Shown here piece by piece: positions 47,381 to 57,287 of a DNA stretch of 64,000 bases. Both the position numbers and the translations under genes were made by a program. The stretch is taken from the NCBI GenBank assembly GCA_964019165.1, contig OZ025271.1, positions 12,875,759-12,939,758 on the forward strand, in the 5' to 3' direction. Each line of letters starts with the position of its first letter. Position 1 is the stretch's first letter. A model generated the notes under the pieces. It did not search any database. It had not been told where the DNA came from and saw nothing but the letters and a program-made list of their open reading frames with translations. This DNA comes from Mastigias papua (lineage: Eukaryota > Cnidaria > Scyphozoa > Rhizostomeae > Mastigiidae).

Positions 47381-47878
47381 TGTACTCTCCAGTCCGGAAT
47401 AGACGTCCCCCCCGACTATTTATTTTTTCAAAAAATGCACACCAAGACATTCTTATTGCAACCCCCCCCGCTTATTAATTTTGAGCCAAGAGGAAATTTT
47501 CCCAACCAGACCAAGAATTGTTCGGCGAAAGTAACTCGTTGTGAATGCTTGTTGCGCTGAAAAAATGCTAGCGTGAAATGCGTAATTGTTGCAAGAAGCA
47601 CTGAAAACGCAGCCGACAGTTGTGCCAATGATGATGACATTATGAACGACGATGGTAGACACATTTTTAGCATGCTAGAAATGTGTAATAAACGTAATAA
47701 ATTTTTTTCAAAAAGTTAAAGTTTTTTATCCAATGCATATTGTGGTCTCCTTTCCACATCCCACCCCATAGACACTCGCCTTGGAGCTTTTTCCACCCCC
47801 CGCTTATTTGGTTTGAGACTTATTTCCAACCCCCCCGCTTATTGCCACCCCCCCTTCTATTCCGGACTGGAGAGTACA
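47381..47878. mobile_element. Nested TIR element with poly-C interior
   Basis: TGTACTCTCCAGTCCGGAAT at the left matches the complement of ATTCCGGACTGGAGAGTACA at the right exactly. The interior contains several CCCCCCCGCTTATT phrases. Target duplication unclear. Inserted within the hAT element. Confidence 0.75.
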
Positions 47879-48598
47879 CAAACCGATTAGTGTTTCTTCG
47901 TTGTACCGCATGTTCACAAGGTGTCTATCGTGTCTAACATCAAAGTTTTAGGTGCAGATAGACACGATAGCCGCAGATTGACACCATGTGAACCAGGCTT
48001 TAGAGACAACCTTCTAGAGACGCTTGGTAGCTAATCTTTGATACAGGGGACCTTGTCGCAGCAGAAGCTCATAATAGTTCAGCTTTGATATAGAGACACT
48101 TGTTCTAACAGAATGACAAAGTGGCTCGTGGGACTTTGTTTTGAATGCCATCAAAGTAGAAACCCAGTTGCTTCGGACAGTTGTTGGCAATGTTGTCATG
48201 TCAATTATTTCTTTATGTTAAGAACTCTTCTCTGGGAGATCACTTGGAATTCTGGAACATGGGTAATTCCTTAGTGTGGGGTTCCAGCTGTAGATAGGGC
48301 AGTGATGCCTTGTCAAAAACTAAATTTCCTAACAATAGTTTTATTGAAGCAGAGGTTAGTTTTGATTCTGTAAGTAAAGTGCTTTTGAAATTTCAATAGT
48401 CCTTGATCTTTCAGGCATAATTATCAAAACTGTGATAATTGTTTGGGTGTGGTCTTTGGGTGTGGTCTTTGGGTGTGGTTTTATATTTTGAACCTTTGAG
48501 AATATCAGAAAAAGTGCTGGATCCGCCCCTGGTAGTAAGTATATATGCAAAGGAACTTGTGTGGTGTACAAATACTGAATAAATCAGGAATTTCATAC

Positions 48599-48749
48599 TT
48601 TCTTTATATTAAATGGAATCTCCTCTAACGGAGTTTTAACTCCTTCTTTCGATATGACAAGGTTACATCGCTTGGGATTCACAGTTCCTTCTCCAACAAC
48701 TTGTTCAATTCTGAATTCTTTAGAATGACAGAGTATATTGTTGGAAAAC
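48599..48749 (-). CDS. UPA domain, second exon
   Basis: CTCAATAG acceptor. With AA from the previous exon it starts KFSNNILCHSKEFRIEQVVG and ends TPLEEIPFNIKK. The latter corresponds to the last strands of UPA before the death domain in PIDD1-like proteins. The donor AAA|GTATGA is used if splicing continues. If not, the frame adds Val and stops at TGA (48,593-48,595), giving a protein that ends right after UPA. The hAT right end lies 60 bp downstream. Confidence 0.7.
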
Positions 48750-48869
48750 CTATTGAGGACATGAAAATTACGCAAAATTAAGTTAGCACAGTAACATACA
48801 ACAGTCGAGGAATAGGTTATGTCATATCTAAGGGTTGAGATCCTGAAGCAAACCACGCCATCTTTTAGT

Positions 48870-49550
48870 GAATCACAGGAGGGGAAATTGAATAAATCAC
48901 TAGGTTATAATTGCCTTATAAAACACTTTTAGAATTTTATGGTTAATACCATATCTTCATAATTCTTGCATTCCTTCCTAAAGCAAGAAAGTGAACTATA
49001 CTATTTGCTAAAAACACATTCTCTAACACTTCCTACTATGATAAGATTTCTAATAACGTGTTGACTTTGCCAGGAGGAGTCTTGCAATGAAAAAATCATA
49101 AGAAGTATCTGTAAATTGGCTGGCATGCTCAAAAAAGTGTGCACTCCATGAGTAGCAAAGTACATCCTGTCTATGATATTTGTGATGTAGCATGCCTCTG
49201 TTACCAGTAATGAGTAATAAGAATATACATTCAAGGTACAAGATAAATTGGAGCAAAATGATTAAATAGTCAAAGTAATCATATGAGATATGAAGAAAGT
49301 AAATCAGTGCAATGAAATTATTTTAGAATATAGCAAAAGAAGACAAAGATTAATATGAAACCTATCACCATCACTTGAAAATTAAACTTGAATAGCATTC
49401 TAGAAGCCCTTAAAGTAAAGATAGAAATAGTTCAGTTAAATAGTTGCTGGAAGATTTCATGGCAACCTTTGCAAAGCTTTGCTTTGAACTAATTTCTCAT
49501 GGGGTACCTACCCTATGATGCTTGTAAGATAAAAAGAATGAAATTAAGTC
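48870..49550. other. Intron within the UPA-coding region
   Basis: AT-rich, no further exon seen between the two UPA exons. Confidence 0.6.
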
Positions 49551-49554
49551 TTAC

Positions 49555-49860
49555 TTTAGATTCAGCGGCCCATCAGCGACTTGATAGCTACCAATAAGAT
49601 TCAGGGTCATTTTTGTGACACTATATAGTTCCAATTGACACCTTAGAACATTTTCCAAATGAGACTCTTTTACGATCTCCTTTAAATCTTCCAACTTATG
49701 GTTCTCAAAACAAAAGGCTTGAAATGTTCTCTCCTCATAGGACAAGCCCTTGCAATAAACGTGAAAATGAACAAAAAAGCAGGACCCTGTGTATGGTCTT
49801 AACAATTCAATGACAGGTTCAATGATCCATTCATTGACAGTTTTCCGGATGAAACTCACT
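49555..49860 (-). CDS. UPA domain, first exon
   Basis: TCTTTTAG acceptor and AAA|GTAAGA donor; 306 nt. After the HFS-I junction it reads VSFIRKTVNEWIIEPV, then FFVHFHVYCKGLSYEERTFQ, KLEDLKEIV and LELYSVTKMTLNLIGSYQV. This is a UPA beta-sandwich pattern (first strand HVY, helix between strands, alternating hydrophobics). UPA mediates contacts with ZU5 and partners in UNC5, PIDD and ankyrins. Assigned by pattern and position after tandem ZU5. Confidence 0.75.
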
Positions 49861-51041
49861 CTAAAAGAGAATAAATAAGAATGATACTTATAATATCGAT
49901 CAAAACTAAGAAGAGTGCAAAGTTGTTCCATATGGAAATTATGATCGATATGACAAAAAGAAAAATTGCCCTTTGATATACATTTGTGAGGTACAGAATA
50001 AAGACGGTTTTCTGTGAGTGTGGAAAGTACTTGAAACTCTGCAGGGCATTCAAAATCATCCTACTATAAAACCCATCCACTGATGTGTTGAAAAGGCCAC
50101 ATGATTGATTACACAGCTTGATTCACAACAGAGTAAGTATTCTCCTTGGTTCATTTTGATTGGTAATGCAAGCAATTTATATTTCAAAACATGCCAGCAA
50201 CTTAGCTTTCATGTAGTATTGTATCCAGCCAACAATACCATTCAGGAGCTAATCCCAATGGGTATCAGTTACTGACTGGTTGGACAGATATAAATCCTAT
50301 CAAAGGTTACTAAGGTCATAGCTGAGTGATGAGAGCCAATTGTATGCATTGTAAACGAGAAATATAAGTCAATATTATCTACATCCCTCCAACTTTCGAG
50401 ATTTCGTAACATTTCGAATAGAATTTCAATCATCTACTTTGAAAACAGCTGCAAATTGTTTGTTTTGTCATGCCAGTGCAGCACATATGCCTATGAACTA
50501 TAGCATGTGATGCCATGTTGTATCATGTCTATGAACTATGTATTCGTCACCTTTCCTGCTTTTGGCAGCACAGACACGAATTGCACCAAGAGATAATGCA
50601 GTGCTAGTTTGATTTTAGCTTCGGTTAGTCAAATAAACAAATGGAATATGGAGCTCCAAGAGCGGGGGCTAAGAAATCAAGTAACATTTGAATTATGATA
50701 TGAGCTCATCAATCCACAATTTTTTAACAAAAGTCCCTGTCTTATAGTCCATGAACAGAACTTGCATGCAAATTGTTATATCACTAAATAGCCCACGATT
50801 ACTTAGGCCTCTTTTCAATCCATGATTCAATGACTTGTAGTTATGAACATTCTCTATACGGAAGAGGCAATAGAAAGCAATAGCTAAGTCATGCAGAATA
50901 TACCATACTGTTTGATAGCAACACCATCACCACAGCAGAAGCCATAAAAATCACTGTTTCAACAATTTAATGAATGAATGGCGAGTAAAATCAACTACGG
51001 TATAATGGCAATGAATGCTATTACTGAGAAAATCAACTTAC

Positions 51042-51304
51042 ATAGAAAAGTGATCCAACTGAACATTTACAAGTCTTCCTTCAATATGAAATTGAATGGT
51101 CTCAGTAACATCAATAATCCCATCGCTATCTCCATAAAAGATAACCAATCTCTCATGTTCACACATGCTTCTGTCCATATACAGCAATATTGTAACTGGT
51201 TTCATAGGTTGCTTACCATTTCTTTCTTTCATGTGTATGATAGGAAATGGCTTTAATCTAAAATAGCTTAAATCCTTGATTGCTTTCTCTGAAAATACAT
51301 TCAT
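51042..51304 (-). CDS. Second ZU5 domain, C-terminal part, with HFS motif
   Basis: TTTTTTCAG acceptor and CTAT|GTAAGT donor; 263 nt. Reads MNVFSEKAIKDLSYF, then FPIIHMKE, KPVTILLYMDRS, VIFYGDSDG and NVQLDHFS plus AT of the next codon (I). KPVTILL is the conserved K/R-P-V-x-L strand of ZU5. HFS at the end matches the autoproteolysis site (cleavage between F and S) of PIDD1 and UNC5CL ZU5 domains. Confidence 0.75.
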
Positions 51305-52263
51305 CTGAAAAAATAGAATAATGGCCGACTTTATCAAAACTGTACAATCAGTTAATGGACGCATGCTGCAGGGTACATAATTTCAAACAGCAATCTCTAT
51401 AAAAATCATCTACAGCTTGATATATTGCAAAGTGAGCCCACGTAACTTCTATATACCGAATGAAGATGGATGACTGAGATTGATTTACATCAATTCAAAT
51501 TTCACTTCATAGCTCAAATAGGTGCTTGCTATAACTTTTATATAAGCAAACATTTTTCTGAGTAGCATCCAAATATCTCCAACCAGTTTGATACTCATCC
51601 TGAAACATTTAAGGATAAAAATCCAGTTTCATATGATTTGAGAATATTTATTCACTTTCTGATGGTTATAAACAATCTGTTGGTACTACAGAACTTCACT
51701 ATCATTCACATTGTTTAAAATCATGGGATAGAAATATCTGCAACTGCAGGTTGTGTAAAGTGTTCATATTAGGGGCAAGATTTTTGAAAATAAGTACATT
51801 ATAATTAGGTTTTATCAATTTTAACTTGTCATATTTAAATTGTAGTAGAAGTCGACCTTAATTAGCACTAATATGCTACGTTCTTTTTTTTCTGTTTTTT
51901 ATTTTAAACAGCCAACTGTAAAGAATTATATACATACATACATACATACACTATAGCACAAAAAAGTGGGGACATTCTTTTAGAGTACTAAAAGCTTCTT
52001 TGCGTCTGACACTCATCAGAGTATGAAACGTCCGATAACGACTGAAAGATGAACCGAAATATATAGCCAGATGCGGGAACACATGATATGATGAATAATG
52101 TGTCTATTTGACCCTACGATTGGCCAATTAGCACCTAGTACATCCGTTGGAATGCCTTCAGCCCAATACCTAGGAAAATCAACCTTATCAAAACTTTGGT
52201 TCATAGGGAACTGATGATTTACTCTAAAATCAAGTTAGATTCTGAGTTGTACTGAATGAAATA

Positions 52264-52912
52264 ACTGCTATTTGACAATGGATATCCAGATGGTGTCCTT
52301 GTTTCTTGTATTAGGGAAAAACTAGCCAACATTTCATCAGAAAACCAGTTTGGTCATGAAAAGTGTCCGGTTTACCTAAAATTGCCCTTAATTGGAAATG
52401 CGTCATCAAAATTTGAGAACCACATTAATACAGCCATTAGATTTTGGTTCTATGTTGTGAAGCTCCGTGCGGTTTATAATACTAGGGTCATGCTACCATC
52501 TGCTAAAAAAGATAGCTTTCCTACCACTCAAAAAAGTTGTGTAGTTTACGAATTTTCGTGCCGATGTGAAGCTCGTTACGTAGGGTGCACTACGCAGAGA
52601 GAAGCAGACAGAATAAAACAACACGCACCCACGAGCATTAGGACGAAAAACAATATAATAAGAAAACAGCCATCTAGTACGTATAAAACGAATTCTACAA
52701 TGAAAAGTGATTCAAGGATAGGAAAACATCTTATTACAAATCCAGAATGCACCAACACATATACAGACAATAATTTTCAGATCAAAGGGCAAGCGAGATT
52801 GTTCTTTCATTTAAGCGTTTTGGAATCAGTTTACATTAAGGCTCAAAATCCAGTCTTGTGTAAACAAAACAATTCACTTTCTCACTTGGACTCTTCAAGT
52901 AAACAATGGTGA
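52264..52912 (+). CDS. GIY-YIG C-terminal fragment of a Penelope-like polymerase
   Basis: Open from a TAA at about 52,262 to TGA at 52,910. It reads NGYPDGVLVSCIREKLANIS, CPVYLKLPLIGNAS (typical Penelope-like linker), then the GIY-YIG domain: VVYEFSCRCEARYVG, T-x2-R and DRIKQHAP. Towards the end ARLFFHLSVLESVYIKAQNP carries the catalytic Glu and the I-K-x-x-NP block. The endonuclease nicks target DNA for target-primed reverse transcription. The reverse transcriptase domain is absent, so it cannot move on its own. About 215 codons without a stop suggests recent insertion. Confidence 0.85.
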
Positions 52913-53030
52913 ATAGGTGCTAACTGGCCAATCATAGGGCAAATAGACGCATTATTCATCTCATCATGTGAACCTGCATCTGGCTATATATTTCGATTAA
53001 CCTTCCGGTCATTATCCAATGTTTCATACT

Positions 53031-53050
53031 CTGACAAGTGTCGCACGAAA
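53031..53050 (+). ncRNA. Hammerhead-like core in the right terminal repeat
   Basis: CTGACAA, a short GTG/CAC hairpin, then GAAA. Penelope-like elements are known to carry hammerhead ribozymes in their terminal repeats. Related cores occur at 22,251 (CTGACGA...GAAA), 18,647 (CTGATGA...GAAA) and inverted at 52,013 (CTGATGA, with an extra C in the GAAA part). The CTGACAA of this copy departs from the active consensus CTGANGA, so it may be inactive. Confidence 0.4.
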
Positions 53051-53203
53051 GAAGCTTTCAGTATGCTAAAAGAATGCTTCCACTTTTTGTGCTATAGTGA
53101 AGCTATGAACAACTTCATTTAAATTTGCCAAAAGCAAGTAATATATGTGTTTGGAAGGCACCAAATACCTTTCCAAAAGCAACACAACATGGTAGAAACA
53201 GAC

Positions 53204-53406
53204 CTTGAACTCAACTATGGTATTTTCATCACCAAATGTGTCTTCTTCGAATATGAGCTTGATGCCAAACTTTGAATCAAATGGTGCAATTGACCCGCCA
53301 GATCTAGGAACTTGGTAAGTAACTAAATCGAGAGCGGTGCATAAAACAAAGAAGGATGCGTTTGAAATTCTAGCAGATGTAACCATCGTTTTTTGCGTCC
53401 CTTTAT
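53204..53406 (-). CDS. End of first ZU5 and start of second ZU5
   Basis: TTTTTGTAG acceptor; 203 nt. With G from the previous exon reads DKGTQKTMVTSARISNAS, FFVLCTALDLVTYQVP, then SGGSIAPFDSKFGIKLIF and DENTIVEFK. NASFFVL stands where HFSWFLV is found in PIDD1, so self-cleavage at this first site is not expected. GGSI...GIKLIF is the opening of the second ZU5. The donor AAG|GTCTGT is the weakest of the series. Confidence 0.75.
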
Positions 53407-53987
53407 CTACAAAAAGGTCGTAAAATTACACAATTAAGAAGAGCTGAGTACGCCTAAGTTATTTCTAATTGTGTAATATGCTGTGCTATCATCATAGATT
53501 TACTATGAAATGACAACAACAGCACCTAAGTCACATATCCTAGAAAAGATACGCACATATCTTTTGTATCATCTCAGTAGATCATCAATTGAAAGATCAC
53601 AGGGAAACAACAAAATAGTAAAAGTTTGCACGTCTATTTCAGAACTAGGTTCTACTCTGATTGAATCCCACTCCCATATGCTTTCAATGAAATGCATGAG
53701 CTATATTGGATATGCAGAATATTGACTAACTGCACGATGGCCTGTGTTGCAGACACAATGTTGGGAAATATTGTAAACATATATTGGAATAGCATAACTT
53801 GGGTTGGCAATCTAAAAGTATCGAATAGCCAGCCATTAGGATGGAATCCACAAAGACAAATCCTTCATTACTTACTTAGTTGTTTACTTATCTGCTTAGA
53901 GGTTTAAACCCTCCACTATAATCATCAGTGATAACTTCTTTATAGCAAATATATAACAATACAGGTCTCAGTTGAACTTCAGATTAC

Positions 53988-54310
53988 CTGTCTCAAGATT
54001 CTTCCATTCCATCGCATTATGATCATAGCACTTTATTACAGTAGAAGAAAGTTCAGGCAAGTCTATAATACTATGCTTTAGTGAAAGAACAGCCGGGATC
54101 TTGAAGTTCAACTTCATTGGCTCAATTTGTACAACGTGACTTAGGATCATTTCACCAAACTCAATGGGAATTTGTGGGATCTTTGATACATCGGCAGCTC
54201 TTATCTTCAGTTCGACACGCTGGTCTACGGAGCCTGCTGGCACATGCAGAGATAAAATTGAAGTGCTGTAATGTACATCTCCATTCTCTTCAATGTCAAC
54301 TCGTACTTTC
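53988..54310 (-). CDS. First ZU5 domain
   Basis: TCAAATAG acceptor and ACAG|GTAATC donor; 323 nt. Reads GKVRVDIEENGDVHYS, then SILSLHVPAGSVDQRVELKI, FGEMILSHVVQIEP, FKIPAVLSLKHS and NAMEWKNLETG. VPAG-S/A, the LSHVV-x2-P block, the P-V/A-x-L-x-L-x-H strand and the late W are the ZU5 signature. It lacks a signal peptide or transmembrane segment in this exon, consistent with a cytosolic domain. Confidence 0.85.
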
Positions 54311-55459
54311 CTATTTGAAAACAAGAAAAGACAAAATGAAGCCATATTATGATGCGGCTATAATATACTACAGTATATCCCCCCCCCCATATATAAGATC
54401 CTATTGTTGTGAAGGCTAGGCTGAACAAGGTTCGTATTTAAAAGGAACATAAATTTTACTAGGGTAGGAATATTCTTGTCCGAAGATTCATTTAATGTTC
54501 CCTTTATAGCAAAGAAGAATATGAATTCCAGTGGTTGCTACATACATCTAAAATTCTCACTAGAACAGTGGTCTCAAATTTTTCTATTGTCGAAATAAAA
54601 ACTGTCCTGGAACTATGCAACTGACTGTTTCTATAATCAGTGAGCCTTGTCTTTAAGAACCTGGTAGTCTTAATTGTCAAAAGCCAACTATATCACATTG
54701 CAATAGGAACCTGTGTGTTTATCAAACTTTAGTAGAGTCTTATTTTCAAGGTGTATACGACATGAGAAACAGCCTGTAGGTCCTTATTTTGGTAGGTTCT
54801 TATATGCGGGAGATCTAATGTATATCATTTAAGAATTTAAAAACCTACAACGTACTTTGCCTAATAAACACTGAAAAGACACTGAGTCATCGGGTCCTAA
54901 CTGCATACGGTGTTTAATATTCAACATATATACAAGAAGATAAGTAATATTCATCTCACACTAGATGCATATTATTACAGTATATGGACAACTATTGTAG
55001 AAGCATCAGCATAAAGCATAGCAACTGTCACATGCAAATAGCATCCCACATGCATTTATGCTTGCAAGCATTTTTCTTGTCAGTGCACTTTAAAGACAGT
55101 AAAGGAAAACATTCAAAACATGCAGACAGAAACCGAAGTCTAAAGTGTATCTAAATAGAGCCAACATATTACATATAAATGTAAAGCACCATGATTTTGA
55201 AGCAATATGGGATCTTTGTGGTAATATATTGTACATCACTGTTAGCTGATATTTCTCCACTAGCACGTGGTTGCATAAATTGGTTTTTGGAACAGCACAA
55301 GGGATTGTAATCATTTGTTGATAAAAGAAAGAAATCTTAACAGTAATACAGTGGTAGAAGAGCAATGAGTAGAAAATCGCATACATTTCAGCTAACATAT
55401 GAAATTGTAGGTGAATGCGCAAGTGCTGAAGTAAAAATATGTGTATTAAAACATCTTAC

Positions 55460-55509
55460 CCAATGCCGTCCCTGATGGAATCTGGAGTCAATGATTCAAA
55501 ACTTGTATT
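55460..55509 (-). CDS. Linker exon before the first ZU5
   Basis: AATCATAG acceptor and TTGG|GTAAGA donor; 50 nt, phase 0 in, phase 2 out. Reads NTSFESLTPDSIRDGI and GG; joined to the next exon it gives IGKVRVDIEE without a frame break. Confidence 0.6.
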
Positions 55510-55802
55510 CTATGATTTGCAAGTACAGTTTAGAACCAGGAAGCACGAACTTTACTAGAAGTCATGACTTCAACAAACAGAGCTAGAGAGTATGTCTTTG
55601 TTGATTTAATTTAAACATACTAACAAGTGAAAGCCTTATAGCAGTTGCATCCAAGAAATAAATTACCATATTGATGTAAATTGAAAACCAAGATTCTATT
55701 TAGGACTGCACAGATGACGCTTTATTTAAAACTTAATGTGTACGGCAAATTAATTGAGGCCAAAAAACTTAAGCTACAGTTCAAAGCCACTAATAAAATA
55801 AT

Positions 55803-56060
55803 AAGGTAGCATCCATATTATGTTGGTTATTTCTTGAAGTAAATTTAGTTCTCTGTCGGTATTGAATGTAAAGTGTAACCAACATATGTGATAAGAGAGT
55901 TTAAATAGAGTTGTGTTACAGTTGTTCAGAGATTCGATCAGGCTCAATGGCAGGGAAGTCAAGTCTTCTCGTCCAACCAGTGGCCACTAAAGAGTGAAGT
56001 TGCATAGAAAGTTAAGTTCAGAATATGTGGGTTTCTATCGCTCTGTTTACTTATACTATG
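55803..56060. repeat. Direct repeat, copy 1 (partner at 56,931-57,212)
   Basis: Shares AAGGTA-CATCCA, AAAGTAAATTTAG-type phrases, TCAGGTTCAATGGCAGG-like sequence, CCAGTGGCCACT and AGAATATGTG with the second copy at about 80-85% by eye. Copy 2 has an extra block of about 25 bp. The pair encloses 870 bp, which includes the LDRCEAT coding duplication. Either a segment duplication or the terminal repeats of a small element. Confidence 0.65.
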
Positions 56061-56217
56061 CCAGTGTGGTTCTGCAATTGTCAAATTTGGTTGCATTTGC
56101 TGAAATTTTTCATATGCTGACTTGTTCTATGTTTTCTTTTTGTTCATGAAGAAAAATACGTATCCACAAACTTCGAATGACACGATTGAAAAAGACAGGG
56201 TTCTCAAGCAAAACTGA

Positions 56218-56339
56218 ATGACTGCCACAGATGCCAAAAGATCATTAGAAGATGATAAGAAATGTCAAATTCTCGACAGATGTGAAGCGACATTTATTGG
56301 CAAATACGTTTCAAACTACGATTACCCTAAGGGCATCAA
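56218..56339 (+). CDS. Candidate coding exon with C-x2-LDRCEAT motif, copy 1
   Basis: From ATG at 56,218 the frame reads MTATDAKRSLEDDKKC, then QILDRCEAT, and ends YPKGI plus AA at the donor AA|GTGAGA. Copy 2 at 56,387 repeats about 28 residues with LDRCEAT identical. In those seven codons the DNA differs at four third positions without changing a residue. The family is not recognised. It lies on the plus strand inside an intron of the minus-strand ZU5 gene. Confidence 0.4.
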
Positions 56340-56386
56340 GTGAGAACCCATTCCTGTAATGTGCATTGTCAGGTATGTAAGTACAG

Positions 56387-56470
56387 CAAGACATGTGACG
56401 TTCTTGACAGATGTGAGGCAACGGAGAATGGCATTCATGGTTCAAAGTACAAACACCCTTTGTGCATCAA
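56387..56470 (+). CDS. Candidate coding exon with C-x2-LDRCEAT motif, copy 2
   Basis: GTACAG acceptor and AA|GTAAGA donor; 84 nt, phase 2 at both ends. Reads KTCDVLDRCEAT, then SKYKHPLCI. Same exon end (ATCAA|GT) as copy 1. The intron between the copies would be only 47 nt, very short for this locus, so the splice model may be wrong even if the coding similarity is real. Confidence 0.4.
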
Positions 56471-56930
56471 GTAAGAACATGTCCCATTGTTTGTTCATGT
56501 AATTTTCCTAGTTAGCACAAGATATTGAACAGAAACTTGTATAAACCGTTAATTTCTTATCGTTAGTTGTATCCAAATACTAGTTAATATAGAACAACTG
56601 AATCCAGGATGATTCATATGTTTGTACTGGGGGTATGTAATCCTGCTGAATTTAGATAGTGATATATCTTGATCATTTACACCATACGTTCGATTTCATC
56701 TGAATATTAGACTGGAGACGAAGTGGCTTGAAGCAGCACTTGTATCCTTATAGGACGTTATTTGCATCGTATTGTTAGTATTTTGGACTCTCAGTGTTTA
56801 AAGAAAACTGAGGAGTGCCGTTTTGTGTTGTTTGGTTTGGTAGAGCATCAGTGGCTCCAAGAGAATGTGAGCCAACAGAATCACTATAGGCCCCAGGAAA
56901 TTATAAGTATATTGTAAAGCGTATCACACT

Positions 56931-57212
56931 AAGGTAACATCCACATTGTGTTAGTTGTTTGTTAAAGTAAATTTAGATCTGTGTTGATATTGAATGCAAA
57001 GTAAAGCCAATGCCATCATTCGTCATAAGCACCGTATGCTATAGTAGAGTTTAAATAGTGGTATTGTAATTGTTAAGGGATTCGCTCAGGTTCAATGGCA
57101 GGAACATCAAGTCTCCTCGCCGAACCAGTGGCCACTCGAAAAAGTGAAATTGTATAGAAAGATAAGTTTAGAATATGTGTGTTTCTATGGGTCTGTTCTT
57201 TACTACTGTGAC
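56931..57212. repeat. Direct repeat, copy 2
   Basis: See copy 1 at 55,803. In both copies an ATG opens a short similar frame (MAG-K/T-SSLL), stopping after 16-20 codons. Confidence 0.65.
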
Positions 57213-57287
57213 AGCAGCATACTCAAGACAAGAGAAGAATGAAATGCTACTTCTACATCATGAACCCGGGGAGGGCCCAAAATTATA

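Larger units (their letters stand above)
46227..48531. mobile_element. hAT transposon remnant, 2.3 kb, with perfect 8-bp duplication
   Basis: CAGAGGCGGATCGAG at 46,227 and GTGCTGGATCCGCCCCTG ending at 48,531 are hAT-type inverted ends. The exact 8-bp duplication GTAGTAAG flanks both (46,219-46,226 and 48,532-48,539). The inside holds a plus-strand open piece at 46,765-46,963, a nested TIR element at 47,381-47,878, and a minus-strand frame at 48,014-48,199, but no recognisable complete hAT transposase. It sits in the intron just downstream of the UPA exon at 48,599. Confidence 0.85.
51951..53097 (+). mobile_element. Penelope-like element remnant with inverted terminal repeats
   Basis: The left repeat (51,951-52,138) is the inverted copy of the right one (52,913-53,097), sharing CTATAGCACAAAAA, CATTCTTTTAG, AGAGTATGAAAC, AATATATAGCCAGATGC and GGCCA-TTAGCACCTA. 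Inverted terminal repeats occur in Penelope-like elements. Only the C-terminal GIY-YIG part of the polymerase remains between them. A (CATA)n run borders the left end. It lies in an intron of the ZU5 gene, between 51.3 and 53.2 kb. Confidence 0.85.
48599..54310 (-). other. Core of a PIDD1-like ZU5-ZU5-UPA gene
   Basis: Five exons (54,310-53,988; 53,406-53,204; 51,304-51,042; 49,860-49,555; 48,749-48,599) have consensus borders and join without a frame break through phases 1, 0, 2, 2. They encode tandem ZU5 domains followed by UPA, the order known in PIDD1 and, in extended form, in ankyrins. UNC5 proteins have one ZU5 plus UPA. The second ZU5 ends with HFS at the point where PIDD1 and UNC5CL undergo self-cleavage; the first has NAS. 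Expected upstream LRRs (PIDD1), ankyrin repeats or Ig/TSP domains (UNC5) are not in the window; Pro/Ser-rich small exons stand there instead. A death domain, usual after UPA, was not found down to 17.8 kb. Confidence 0.75.
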
